Source of the DNA: Spinellus fusiger
Lineage: Eukaryota; Mucoromycota; Mucoromycetes; Mucorales; Phycomycetaceae
Length of the DNA stretch: 64,000 bases
Assembly: GCA_025094145.1 (NCBI GenBank)
Contig: JALLLS010000046.1
Location: forward strand, 218,797-282,796
Reading direction: 5' to 3'
Below, in pieces: positions 10,560 through 22,917 of this stretch (position 1 is its first letter; the number at the start of each line of letters is the position of its first letter). The notes beneath the pieces were generated by a model that was not told where the DNA came from, searched no databases, and saw only the letters and a program-made list of their open reading frames with translations. Made by a program: the position numbers and the translations under genes.

Positions 10560-10858
10560 AAGAAGAAAACAAGTCTGTAGAAATAGTCTGTAGAAAGAGT
10601 CTGTACATTACTAAAACAAATATACAAATATACAAAACAAAACAAAACAAAATGGAGAGACATTTCTCTGTTGGTTCTATCTTTCTATCTATGGTGTGTC
10701 GATCTATTTCTTGGGTTTGTTTGTTTGTTTGTTTGTTTGGATAGATCCGTGGAATAACGACATAACATAGGGGATCTGTAGGAAGAAGAAGATAAACATG
10801 GAATGATAACAAAAGTGTATGTCCTATAGATCAACAAAAATAGTGGTAATAACACTCT

Positions 10859-13800
10859 TCAATAACCACGGGCAGCTGAAGTACTTGTCAGAGGTGTACC
10901 AGCAGAAAGAGGAACAGAAGTCGCAGGCCCATTCGTAGTCATTCTTCCTCCTTGGCTCATGACGTCCTTCATCATACTCAACTGAATATGAGAATCCTCC
11001 AATTGTCGCTTGGCTTCTCCCAGAGCCTCTTCTCTCTCACTAAGAAGAATCCTCAGACGGGCAATATCATCTCTGCTCTCTGCCAATCCCTGCTTAAGAG
11101 CAGCTGTTTCATTCCTGGACTTCATGGTGGCTGCTTCTAACCGAGACATGGTAATGGTAGTGTCTGACGTCTCTTCCAACCCCAATCGATGGGACAGGAC
11201 TTCTGTCAGGCGGTGGGTGAGTTCTGCAATACGAACAGAGCTAGCCCGCAACTCAGCTTCAGACCGTAATGATTCACTGTACATGTCAGATAACTTCTCC
11301 AGTGCCATCTGGTGGGCGTATTGGGATTCTTCTGCTCGTTCATGGGCTTCCTTGACCCGTTCTTCAGCAGACACCCGTGCATTGTAATCAAACTGGGCTC
11401 TCTTCTGGAGCTGCTGCAGTACTTTGCTGTTGCTCTGATTCTCCTTCAAAGCCACGGCTAGTCTGGCTTCGAGGAGTGTGGCTCTCTCTGTCTCTATCCT
11501 GGCCAATGCCTCCCCCTGTCTCTCTTTGATGGCTGTGTATTTGGATCGGTAGTAGGCTGCTTCCTGTAGTGCCATACGACGCATTCTGTCTGCCTGGTCT
11601 AGTTTCTGTGAGGCAGGAAGGGCCTGCTGTACAATACTGGCTCTGACTCTGCGAAGTTCTGATTTCACAGACACAAGCTGATGAAAGAGACGTCCCATAC
11701 GACTGTCGGTGGCTTCTAATGACATGGATTGGGTGTCTTTTTCTTCTCTGTCGTGTTGCTCTCTGTCGTGTTGCTCCTGCTGCTTCTCTTGTGTGTCGTG
11801 CAGAGAGTGACTGTCCTCCTGGGCTAGTCTTGTCTTTCTCGCCAATGCAACCTCTGTCTTCCACCACTGCTCCTTCTTCTTCATCTGCTGAATCGTAAAG
11901 TCCCGTGCCTGGAGTTCACGCACCAACAGCACCTTTTCTTGGTAGAAGGGATCCATAGGGTCAATGCGTCTGTGGTAAGAGGCTGTGTCTGTTCTTTTCA
12001 TGGTATCCATGTCCTCGGTGGTTCTCAAGGACAGTTTGCGACTGGGTTCCTGTGAGCTGATGGAGGTGCGGTGGGAAGAAGACCGTCGTGGGGGGGCTGC
12101 GATGGGGAACGTGTGGGTGTCTCCATACGGTCGGTAGAGACTGCCTCGAGGTGTGTCGTAGGTGGGGGACTCCAAGGAGGACACCGCCGTGAGGTGGGTT
12201 TCTATAGGCAGGCCTTCATGTGAAGGTCGTTTGGGTGGATTCACGGCATAGACATCATATCTTGGTGGTCTTGGCGGAGGCAGGGCGGCATTCAAACTCT
12301 CGTGGGTCGGAGGTGGGTGGGTTTCCTTTCCACTGTCACCTTGCGTTTCCCCTTGCATGTCTCCTTGTGTGTCTCCTTGTGTGTCCCCTTGCGTGTTCTT
12401 TTCAGTGTCCCCTCGAGTGTCCTTTTCAGTGTCCTTTGGTTTTATTGTGAAAGGATGTACACTGTGAAAGGTGTCCACAAGGTTCATCGGTGAATGGTTA
12501 CGTGCACGACGTATAGCTGCTTCCGGAACAGCTGTACTGATAGAAAATGACTTTGACTAGATAGCATGAGTATGATGGATAGGAAGAAACATGCCTACAT
12601 TGAGACGGGTATCTTGTTGTGAGTAGTGGGTGGTATGACCTGAGAAGGTGTGGTTGTCCTTTGGCCTTGAGGAGTGTTCATAGGAAAGACGGGTGGGTGA
12701 TGTTGGCTTGAGGGGTGTGCTTTGTGAGATGGAAGGCACAAGCAAGGGGGCAGTTCGACCTGGCAAGTGGTTTGAGGTGGAGACTGAAGCAGTCATAGGA
12801 GCCAAAGGTGTGTCCAAAGACGAGAATGGGGCAGAGGAGAGTGCATTGGAACGGACGGTGGGATCGGGTGGATACTTTATTTTAGCTATACCATGGGATG
12901 TGTCGCAAGTCAGCAAGAAAGAGCTTGTTTTAACATGTCTCTATGGACTACTTACAGCTGTCAAGGATATACAGCACAGAACTGTCCTCCATCCTCAGTC
13001 TAGATTCACCGCCTATAACATACAGCTTCTCCTTCACAGCGGTCAGTGTCAGTGCATGCCGTGCCGAGGGGGCGGATCCCATATTCTGGAACATATACCA
13101 CCGATGATCTGTCATGAACTGGTTATTATCTTCTTTGTAGGAATAGACTGTACCTCTGGTGCGGAAAGCACATAAGTCATTGAATTCTATACCGTCAGGG
13201 CCTTTGCCTCCAAACACATACAGCAGACCATTGACCAAAGCACCCGAGGCATACTCCCTAGCAATAGGAATATAGCCTATAGCAGGGATCTTTAGCCAAC
13301 TCTTCTCTTTGAAATGATAAGACCAAATGTCCTGGAACAGCCGCTTTGAATCGGTTCCTCCAAAGCTAATGGAGTAAGGTGAGTGTTCTGCTACTGAAGA
13401 GGCCTTTTTCTTTTCTTTTCTTTTACCTACATGTACATTGTATTGTCCTGGGTGACAGAGAGATGGCCTGCTCTTGCACTTGGACCGTCATTATGAGACA
13501 TCACAGGCTCCCATTGCAGGTTATTCGGGTCTATGGACATCTAATGGCATGAGATTCCTTTCTTTCTACCTGTTCTTCCTGCTTGTTCTTTCTACTCATT
13601 TCTATTTCATGTACAAATACCGTCTGTTGGTGCAGTGACTCACATTCTGTCATATCAAGTGCATACATGTCCTTGAGATACACGCCTTTTCGCATGCCAC
13701 CCCATACATACACAGTTCCTTCCACCTCAACAGCAGAATGGCCTGTTCTCTCGCCAGGTCCTACACCATCAATACGCACTCTGGCCCATTGTTTGCTGTC

Positions 13801-14382
13801 TAGAACAGGATCAACACACACACACACATACTTAAGGGTGCTTACTCATGTTCAGCACATAGACATGGGGATCCCATTCTTCATTTTCTTGCAATGGTTC
13901 GCCACCATAGACTGCACAGTTATCATCCATGAGAAGAGATACATAAATCAGTGGGTGATCCATAAGTTCTCTCTCTCTCTCTCTCTTCTTCTTCTTCTTT
14001 ATTGGCACCTACAGAGGACATAGTTCTTTACAGTAGCAACAATGGGATGATTTCTTGCACTGGGAATATCTCCTGTAGTAGGAAAAGCACTGGTGGAGAG
14101 AGGGTCTTTTCTTTTATATGTCAGTTTCTTTCACGTTTTCTTATTTTTCTATTTCTTCAATGGGAAGCACTAGAAAGACGTACTGGTGTCGAGAAGAAAC
14201 AAGTCTTTTTTCACTGGACCCCGGTGTGTGCCGTGAAAACATAGAATCGTATGGTTGGGAAGGGCCACAGCAGCATGAGCAGAACGTGGAAACCCATGAT
14301 GACTTCCACCCAGTTTACGCTGGCTCCAAGGATAGACTGATTTGTCACTGTTACTTTTAGTGAGCTTTGAGAAGAATGTCAT
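10859..14382 (-). CDS. Kelch-repeat/coiled-coil protein (Tea1/Kel1-type cell-end polarity factor)
   Basis: A long multi-exon gene. The N-terminal exons (14382 to about 12950) encode kelch blades: P-R-S-A-H-A-A-V-A-L-P, G-E-R-T-G-H-S-A-V-E-V-E-G-T-V-Y-V-W-G-G, P-S-A-R-A-G-H-L-S-V, L-L-Y-V-F-G-G-K-G and S-A-R-H-A-L-T-L-T-A. A proline/serine/threonine-rich linker follows (about 12557-12916). The last large exon (10859 to about 12536) has a repetitive segment of D-T-Q-G units, a basic/serine-rich part and roughly 300 residues of predicted coiled coil. The kelch-then-coiled-coil order matches fission-yeast Tea1 and budding-yeast Kel1, which mark cell ends with microtubule and formin partners. Start chosen at M-T-F-F-S-K-L, just before the first blade. 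The family call is firm, strict orthology is not. Confidence 0.8.
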
Positions 14383-14466
14383 GGTGAAACGGCATACAAA
14401 ATAAAAGTGTGAGGAGAGGCAAGGGGTTATGTAGGCTAACAAGGAGTTATCTAATGAATGGTAGAA

Positions 14467-14552
14467 TAAGAATAAGAATAGGAATAGGAATAGGAATAGG
14501 AATAGGAATAGGAATAGGAATAGGAATAGGAATAGGAATAGGAATAGGAACA
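14467..14552. repeat. Hexanucleotide microsatellite (GGAATA)n
   Basis: About a dozen consecutive GGAATA units, starting with AATAAG variants. It lies just upstream of the kelch gene start on the opposite strand. Confidence 0.95.
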
Positions 14553-14648
14553 GGAATAGAAAGAAGGAAAGAACAAGGAGAGTCGGGTAGTTGGATAGGA
14601 AGGAATCGACAAGGAAGGTGCTATCTTTTTTTGCTATGGACGCTGCTG

Positions 14649-14756
14649 TCTTTTTTCTTTTTCTTTTTCTTTTTCTTTTTCTTCTGCTTCTGCTTCTGCT
14701 TCTGCTTCTGCTTCTGCTTCTGCTTCTTCTGTGGCTGTGGCTGTGGCTGTGGTGGA
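14649..14756. repeat. Compound hexanucleotide microsatellite (TTCTTT)n-(TTCTGC)n-(GGCTGT)n
   Basis: Three hexamer arrays follow one another without a break and look like successive mutations of one unit. All six frames are artefactual (poly-F, poly-L, poly-K/Q). Confidence 0.95.
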
Positions 14757-16737
14757 ATGGGATGAAAGTTGAAATAAGCTGGACAGAAATAGGCTATTGA
14801 ACGTGGGTTGGTTATTATTATTTTGTATTGGAGTAATCTACAGCAAAATAACACAGAGAAACGTGCTCAGTGTCATCGTTTCTTTCGGGATGTCAATTAG
14901 TAGATGTTAGGTGTGGTACAGCTGTCATGAAGAAAGCCAGACAACGCTCCAGGCTTTATTTTTGAAGTGTACTGGGGTCACTCAAAGGGGTAGCTTGTCT
15001 GTGTTTATAAGTGGGGTGGAGAGAGAGAGCAAGACAGATTTAAGAATGATGAGAGAGGTGCTGTTTATAAGACCCATCTCTGTAGTAGCAGGACAGACAA
15101 GTCCGTGGTAGTGTGGCAGCAGTCCGTGGCAATAGCAGTAGTGGTAGAGCCCTCTTTGATGAATATGCTGTGCTTATTAGCTGAGATACAACTGCCCACA
15201 GCCATGGATGATTATGCAGTCATTCACAAGGACAAAAGCAGGGGGAATCCAGTGATACACTCGAGTGCCATGTTAGAAAAGGGTCTATCCTCCCATCATA
15301 AAGAGGTATTCAAGGTGTCAATGGATTGTTATTGTTTGTTGGTATCATAGTGACTCTCTTTTCTCTCTTCTTCTCTCTTTTTCTTTTGCTCTTTTGGGAG
15401 AAAAGGGCCTCTTCTTCTGTCCTTTACCCAGGAAATGCTTCATCTATAAATCCGTAGTATACTAGTCCCAAAAGAAGATAAGAGAAAATACCATGTCCTC
15501 CATTGTCACATAAAGAGAAGGCCAGGCAAGGGGCTGGTGTTTTCTCCATGGATTTCCTCCAATGATAATCAATACCCGTCTGTCTCTTGTTGACACCTAC
15601 ATCAATGACCAGCACACTGAGAGTAGGACTGCTTTATTGGTGTTCTCTTTCTTGCCAGCTAGTGTCTCTTGTCCCTGCATTAAGAAACACAGCAATAGGA
15701 ACACTACATCGTGACAGAATCAAAGTTCATTATTGTGTGGCACCCTAGCCACGGTCATTGGGGTCTACATCATAATGAGCCTATCAAGAACAATAGTAGT
15801 CACGTGATAAACAACCAACAGAGTGGTTTTCAGACACACACACACAAATATAAATATAAATATAGATATAGGTATAGGTTAAAGCAGATACATCCTATAG
15901 TAAGAAACAAATACGTCATTGAGGGAGGAGCCTATAGAAATTAGGAAAAGCCAGAAAATTAGATACTTAAAATGGAAAGTATTAAAGGGATAGAATCGAT
16001 AGTCTCAAGAAAAGTAGATCTGTGTACTACCTACGATCAACAGAAAAGCTTAAAGTGGTTGAGTGAGTCTAAGGCAGCATAAAAATAGAACAGATGAAAA
16101 AGATAAAATAGAGATAAAATAGAGATAAAAATAGAGATAAAAAGGTACTAGAATAACGATATAGATAATATTGGTAGAGAATAAAGTCACTTTATCATCA
16201 TAGTAAAAGACACTGTTCATAGTAAAAGACACTAGCCATAATAAAAACCAAAGAAAAAGACATAGCAATCCTTATCATTTTCTCTTGGGAGCTGTCATTG
16301 GACTTTCTTACATGAGTTACCTAGGCATAAAGCATAGATGATTCACAAGGAGAAGAACAATGTCACCCTAAGACAACAATAAAAAGTATCTTTCTCTCCT
16401 CTTCTTTTTGATCTTTGGAGAATAGATAGTAGTTTGGTGTCCATGTCTTGTCATAGAATAAATAATAAATAAAGAGTGCTGGTATCAGAATAAAATAAAT
16501 AAAATAAAATAAAATAAAAATTGTGGTGGGATCTATTCACACTAGGGAATGTTTTAATAAAGAGACACTCTTCAATAGGCCCATAGCAAGAACAAGTCAA
16601 TACACACCATAGTATAAGAACCGCAGTGATAGGGTCATTTGAATGCATTCATCAAAATAATAAACAGTCCCCTTCTCCATGTTATGCTAAACAAATAGAC
16701 ATGTTCTTATGCACTTATTATTATCACTCGTACGAAC

Positions 16738-16978
16738 TCAACTGTTGGTGAGATGAGTTTCCAAGTGACTCGGTGTTGAATCTCCGGTTGGATCGATGGA
16801 TTCTGCCTGCCACCTCTGTGCCTACAAATGAAAACATGAACTAAGCTCAATCATCATCGGGGACATCCAAAACAAGTCTAGGGAATACAATTCCAAGGAA
16901 TAAGAGGATAGAAAAGAGTAGAATAAGTGTCACTTTCAAAGCAGCCAACAGGCATCGAATGGCCCGAGTCTTCTTCAT
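16738..16978 (-). CDS. Possible small single-pass membrane protein (unrecognised)
   Basis: On the minus strand an ATG at 16978 opens M-K-K-T-R-A-I-R-C-L-L-A-A-L followed by a hydrophobic stretch (T-L-I-L-L-F-S-I-L-L-F-L-G-I). A plausible intron then leads to an acceptor (TTTGTAG) and a hydrophilic tail (R-W-Q-A-E-S-I-D-P-T-G-D-S) ending at 16738. An alternative phase gives another open tail ending near 16724, so the join is ambiguous. Upstream exons may exist, since the segment before the ATG also looks like an acceptor. No family is recognised; it could be spurious. Confidence 0.25.
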
Positions 16979-17299
16979 GCACTGTACTGCATGTCATGTG
17001 AAAGCAAGACAGATCAGTGGAAACCAGTTTTGAAGATGTACAATGAGCTCACTTGCTGATAGATGTCCCTAACATCCTATTTAATATTATAAACATCCCC
17101 TATCTATCCCTATGTATACATTATGTATCCCTTATGTATATCTTATGTATATCTTATGTATATCTTATATATATAAAGAGAGAGAAAGAGACTGCCACTT
17201 GTCTCTGTTTTGTTCATTCATTAACACCCGCTTACAAGCTGAATCTTGGTCCATTCTTAATTGACAGTGAAAGACTATACTTTTATGATCTAGTGGACC

Positions 17300-17352
17300 C
17301 TATCTGTCCTATCTGTTCTATCTGTTCTATCTGTTCTATCTGTTCTATCTGT
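17300..17352. repeat. Nonamer tandem repeat (CTATCTGTT)n upstream of the DUF1206 gene
   Basis: About six copies of a 9-bp unit. On the other strand it reads as a D-R-T repeat, which is an artefact. A second short tandem array (TTATGTATATC) lies at about 17123-17168. Confidence 0.85.
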
Positions 17353-17551
17353 TCTATTTGTCTTATTTATTCTATTGGACCTACTTGACGTATTCATATC
17401 ATTAAACCTGTTGATTCTATTGGTCATAATCCAACTCATCTCATCATAAACACCGATAGAACAGTTGGACAGCATCGGAAGAATAAAGCAGCTCTACCTG
17501 TTCAATTCAACTCAACTACTTTTACAAGTTCAATTCTGTCTATTCTGTCAA

Positions 17552-18998
17552 ATGACTCCAAAAGAGACTCTTGAAGGCCTAGTACAACCAGAATGGCATA
17601 GGAAATTCGACAAGCATTGGTCTCAATTTAAAAGACCCACAGGCATATCTCTCCAACATTATGCCCATGTTAAATGGCTCGGAAGAGTAGGGTTTGTTTC
17701 AAAGGGAATCGTGTATGCAGTCATGGGTGGGCTGTGCATATCTACTGCTGCACATCTTGATGATGAAGTCTACAAAATACAATCTCCAATGGTAATGGTC
17801 TACTTTAACAGGCAAGAAGAACTTATCTCTGTTGGTAGGGTGTATTCATTTACTTGGGACTCTTCTCCATGGGCACCCCTCTTCTCGCCATTATGCTTAT
17901 TGGCATCTCTTTCTATTCTATCTGGAGATTGTAAGTTCTTATTTCTGTTGATTTTATTCACCTCATTGCTTGTAGTTGGGAAGGCATCTATGGTCAAGGA
18001 GCAGATCAATCTCAGTCTGTATTCAAAAACTTTTTTCGATGTCGACTCTCGCCCATTGTCTCTGGATGCGTCTATATTGTCTATCTTACCTACATTGGCA
18101 AACTCCTGGCTAAATCAAGAGAAGAGAGAATTGCTATGGGGTCTTTGGAATCAGACAACTGTTTTCCTTCTTGCTGGGGAAGATCCTCCAACTGGTTACA
18201 AAGAGCAGCTGTTGCTATGTTTGGGATTGCGTTTCTCATTGCCTGTATAACACAGCTACAGAATGTACTTTCAAAACGATGGCATGCTGATCTTATGGTC
18301 CATCACTGTACTTCCTTTGAGAAATGGACTATGTTTGCCCTGGGTCACCTTGGATTTCTTGCTCGTGCTGGTGTAAGAAAATCATTCTGCTGTCTTTGTC
18401 TTTTTCTTTTTTCTTTCTCTTTTGCCTAACGCATGAAACCCATGGACTTGTTTCATCTTAGGTCTTTATGTTTGTTGCCGTGTTTATGTTCAAATCTATG
18501 CGAGAAGAAGTACCAGCTCAACACGACACCTTTTCAGAGGCTCTTAATCAAATAACAGAGGCACACAACGGAGTGATTGCTCTTTGGATACTTGGCATAG
18601 GCCTCATCTTCTTTGGTGTGTTTGCTACACTCAATGCCTACTATAAATATTACCCTACACCACCACCCTATAGAAAACCCTTTCTTAAAAAGAATGCCAT
18701 TGTAAAGCCAACCGCCACAGATGACACCTCCAGTAGAAATACAGAAACGACCCGTCATACTGACATTATGTCTTCTCAGATGATGGATAACTTGCCTGTT
18801 AGTTTGACTCGTCAAAGTTCCTTTTTGCAACCCAATGGTGTTATGCCATTATCTTCCATTTCTTCTGTACCTCTTCACTCCAGCATACTCATATCAGATG
18901 AAACTTCATTCCCAACACAACCTGAAGGACCACCTTCTCCTTGGGAAAACACGGCACGCTATAGAATGCAGACTCAAGCATCACAGCGCCCAAGTTAA
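17552..18998 (+). CDS. DUF1206-like polytopic membrane protein, three tandem two-helix repeats
   Basis: Four exons (17552-17791, 17839-17930, 17976-18372, 18462-18998) give 421 residues with all joins in frame. The protein has six hydrophobic segments arranged as three repeats, each opening with a similar motif: G-R-V-G-F-V-S-K-G-I-V-Y-A-V, C-R-L-S-P-I-V-S-G-C-V-Y-I-V and G-H-L-G-F-L-A-R-A-G-V-F-M-F-V. Each motif is followed by a second helix (for example G-T-P-L-L-A-I-M-L-I-G-I-S-F-Y-S-I-W-R). This architecture fits the DUF1206 family, best known from bacteria and of unknown function. The C-terminal ~100 residues are a serine/threonine-rich hydrophilic tail. The start follows a T-rich leader and is the first ATG of the conserved frame. 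Function cannot be inferred from context. Confidence 0.7.
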
Positions 18999-20827
18999 GA
19001 CAGGAGTTGAGCAAGTCATTTGTCTGTACCTTTACCTTTTTTCTTTTCTTTTTTTTCTTTCTTTCTTGGACATACTGAAGCTTAAAGACCAATACCTGTG
19101 TATTATATTACTCTATATTACATACTCTATCCTCTGTTATTTTTACTTAATACTAGTCATTACTACAGTACATATTATACATACTAATAAATCATACATA
19201 TTATTATATAAAAAGTCCAAATGTACACATGCACCTATTGGTTTATTTTTATTTTTATTATTTAAAAACTATAATAAACGACACTTTTTTCTTCGTATAA
19301 ATATATACAAACATGGAATAAGGTGAGTGGCCTTGTATCTTAAGAGATGATATGCAATAAAGATCCACTGGCCTGTTGATGCTTTCACAACGGTCTTTAT
19401 TTTAACCACTTTACCGTGAAATGCCTAAAGTTATAAATCACATTTTAGATTATAAATATAGATGCACGAAGCTATATAAAAACTAAACTAAACTAAAATG
19501 AAATAAAATAAAATAATTGTAATAAATAAATGTAATAAATAAATAAAAAAGTACACCTGAGGCTTTGGATGACTCCAAGTTCATGTGAAAATACAGATCA
19601 TATGTCTTGATGCATCTATACTATTTATGCAAGTATGAATGATACCCCTTTTTATAAAGTGGTATACTTGATTTCATCATTGCTACGGCTGCTATTCTCA
19701 GGCAAAAGAAAGAAACTAGGAATCTTAATTAATAAGGTTGTTCTCTGGATAGATTAGCATTCACCACTTGATTATTGAATGGTGGATTCTTTGTTATGAA
19801 TAGCATGTATTTTAGTGATAAAGAGAATGAAGTGAAACACAGTATAATAGACTGCTATGGTCATTTCTTAAAGAACAATATCATTAACTTTAAGCTAATG
19901 AATCAATTCAATGTCAACTATCTTCTCCTGTTATCAGCCTGTGGCTTCTTCTTTTATTGTACAAAAATAATAAATTGCATTCAGAAGTTTTTGATGTTGT
20001 TTCTATACTTGTATTTACTAGGATGAACTGTGAATGCTATTAGAGTGCTGTAGAGTATAATAAACCAATACAGTATCTACTAAGAATCGTCCCATTGAGG
20101 TGACTGTATGTGTAATGAGTTCTAAACACACTTGCAAGTTTTATATTCCGATAGACTTTTTATACCATGTTATTCTACTTGTTTGTAATATAATAATAAT
20201 AAATAGACATTAAATGGATGGTAGAGACGTCTGCCTTGTATAAATCATAGCCAAGGTCAAAAGAATCTTCATCACTCTACACCTGTGATTGTTGAGATTC
20301 TCTTTCTGAAGAATATTGCCTATTTCTAGATTTCTCTTTTCTTTTTTATTTAAAAAAAAACAAAAAAATAGACACCTTGGCCCAGAAAGATAGTTTTCCT
20401 TTAGTGTCTGAATGTGTTTGGGGCTGTCAATACTACACTTCACTATAGAAACAGTCGTCCCCACACTATTACGAGTCTTGATATGACTAGTTTCTCTGTA
20501 TCTCTTCAGAATAAAAAGATACAGTAAACCAATAAACAGCTCTTATTTGACTCGTACTATTCTTACTTTGTGTACATTGATTAAAGACACCCGTCTTTTT
20601 TTTTCTGTTAGAAAGAGGCTCTGTTACTTGCTCATTGGTGTTGGATAAGGCAGATAGAACAGAGTAATAATAATAATAAATAATAAATAAATGATAAATA
20701 AAAGAGATGAAAATAGTAGGCCGGAAAATAAAATAAAAATAAAATAAAAAAATAAACCTCCCAATTCATATTTTCAACAAGTCATCTCTCTTCGTTATTC
20801 TCTTTCTTTTTCTTTTCTTGTGACACC
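18999..20827. other. AT-rich intergenic region
   Basis: About 1.8 kb of strongly AT-rich DNA with TAAA/AAATA runs (19480-19550, 20670-20755). Only short, low-quality open frames are present; I see no gene, tRNA or transposon signature. Confidence 0.5.
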
Positions 20828-21205
20828 ATGGCAAAAGGCAGAGATAAAAGCAAAGGCAGTACTGTAAAATGTAGGTGTTTATTCAACTCTGGGGATGGAA
20901 AGATACCAACACATTCAACCAAAGCACAAAAGGCAGAGACAAGAAAGGCAAAACGAGTCAACAAGGTAGAAGGGCGTGAACATACATAAGAGAAACAAGA
21001 CATTTGTTATTTGTAGACTGCTTACTTGACACGCTCTCCTTGTAGAAATCTGCATTCCAAGAATATGGAACAGGGGGCCTTGATTCTCAACTTGAACAGC
21101 TAGGACTCTGTACCAAAGACATGGTAGGCGATGGCAATTGTCTATTTCGGTAAACAGAGAAGAGGGGAGAGAAAAGAGGAGTATTGATAAAGTGTATATC
21201 TATAG

Positions 21206-21247
<42 letters not shown>

Positions 21248-22535
21248 ACATATCATTAATAAGAAGAAAAAAAACAATCTTATTTAACTATTAAAAGTGC
21301 TTTATCAGATCAGTACGCCGGATCTGATAAGATGCATAAGAAGATACGACAAGATATATGTCAATCTATGCGACTTGAGAAAGAAAAATACGAATGCTTT
21401 ATAGAAGATGATCGCTCATTTGAAGATCATGTGGATTGTATGGAAGAGGATGGTACTTTTGGTGGAAACATTGAGATTGTCGTCTTTGCTCGCCTTTATC
21501 TTGTCAATATCAAAATATACCAGCCCGGGTTGATGTAAGTATCAGTAGTAAAGTGCCTGTTCAATATCAATGGACAAAGAGTTGAGTAGCTTCCATGTCA
21601 ACTATCCATAGTAAATAATGGCCTAGGACAGCTATTGTGTTTATGCTAGTGAGGAAGAAGACGCAGCCGAGAAAGAGCGACCCACATTGCATTTGGCGTA
21701 AGTATTAGTGAATAGTAATAGTTATAATAAAGAAAGAAAGGCTATTTTCATGAGACTCATCTCAATCATTGATACATAAAACACACCTTCTCATGGCACA
21801 GCTATCACAGCTGGGAGCATTACAGTTCAATCCGTCGTATAGAAGGCCCCCATACAGGACCACCAGAGATAAAGGTAAAGAGAAATGGAATGGCATGATA
21901 AAGTATGACACATCTTGTTATATTTATAGGTAGAAGATTCATTCGAAGCAAAAGAAGAGAATGAGGAGGATACCACGGAAGATACCATGACTTCTCAAGA
22001 AAAGACAGTACAGAACTCTTGCCCTGATGTTAGTGTGCGAAGAATCCGTACATTGTTACGAAAATACAAAGGAGATCCTGATAAAGTGATTGACTTTCTT
22101 TATGAAGCAATGTATCAAGAAGAAGAGAAAAAGGAGGAAACAGAGGCCCAAATGGATGAGCCCAAGAATAAAGAAGAGAACAAGGACATCTCAAAAGAGA
22201 GTGCCGGTCCCACTCTGTCCCAGCCTTTAGAAACAGACACTCTAAATGACACACCAACCCAAGACCAAAAGACACACGATCCAGTCATCTTGGATAGCAA
22301 ACCTGCCCCGCCAACAACAGAGACAGTTGCTGAGGAAGAACCTGCTCTAATGAAATCACAAACAAAAGTCAAAAGGAAATCTGCGCACCAACGTAAACAG
22401 GAAGCCAAGCTATTGCAGAAGGCTCAGAGATTGGAGAAGAAGAGAGGATCTGCAAAGGCTTCAGGTTCAACAGAGACAGAGACATCCCAAGATCCAGATG
22501 GTTTGAGTAAGCCAATGAAGCAGCTATGTATTTGA
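20828..22535 (+). CDS. OTU-domain deubiquitinase (OTUD3-like)
   Basis: A multi-exon gene. A short basic N-terminus (M-A-K-G-R-D-K-S-K-G) leads to the OTU catalytic core: L-G-L-C-T-K-D-M-V-G-D-G-N-C-L-F-R with the catalytic Asp and Cys, then E-D-D-R-S-F-E-D-H-V and G-T-F-G-G-N-I-E-I-V-V-F-A-R, and Y-H-S-W-E-H-Y-S-S-I-R with the catalytic His. The C-terminal exon (about 21930-22535) has a segment R-R-I-R-T-L-L-R-K-Y-K-G-D-P-D-K-V-I-D-F-L resembling a UBA-like helical motif, then an acidic/lysine-rich tail. Order and spacing match OTUD3-type enzymes, which remove ubiquitin chains. One intron contains a long TG repeat. The gene converges on the synthetase gene with 23 bp between stop codons. Confidence 0.85.
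21212..21244. repeat. (TG)n dinucleotide microsatellite in an OTU-gene intron
   Basis: About 16 uninterrupted TG units inside the intron after the exon encoding D-G-N-C-L-F-R. Confidence 0.95.
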
Positions 22536-22558
22536 AGGAGAAGAAATAAAACAAGTCG

Positions 22559-22886
22559 TTAAGAAAGAAAAGAAGGTTCTCCTGGCATCCATTTCCTAAG
22601 CACAGAAGGAATCTCCACGGTGCCATCTGTATTTTGAAATGTCTCTAGAATAGCAATGATAATACGAGGTACTGCTAATGCTGTTCCATTTACAGTATGG
22701 CAGAAGAATGTATTCTTTTCAGTAAGATGAGTGGGTCGATAACGGATAGAGAGTCTTCTTGACTGATAATCTGTACAATTAGAAGTTGAAGATATCTAGA
22801 GAAAGACAAACAGACAGAGGATGAGACATGTATGGTGAATGACCAAATGCAGTAGTAGAAATACCTCTCCCCATGCATTTCTTCCT

Positions 22887-22917
<31 letters not shown>

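Larger units (their letters stand above)
14383..17551. other. Gene-poor stretch between the kelch gene and the DUF1206 gene
   Basis: 3.2 kb dominated by simple repeats and AT-rich sequence. No confident gene is seen. Two weak coding possibilities (minus 15424-15690 and minus 16738-16978) and the repeats are described separately. On the minus strand an AATAAA near 14955 could mark a transcript end. Confidence 0.4.

Noticed and set aside
14409..14854. Frames encoding G-I-G-I, F-F-L-F and K-Q-K-Q runs
   Set aside because: They are translations of hexanucleotide microsatellites.
17290..17475. Minus-strand frame with D-R-T repeats
   Set aside because: It is a translation of the nonamer repeat upstream of the DUF1206 gene.
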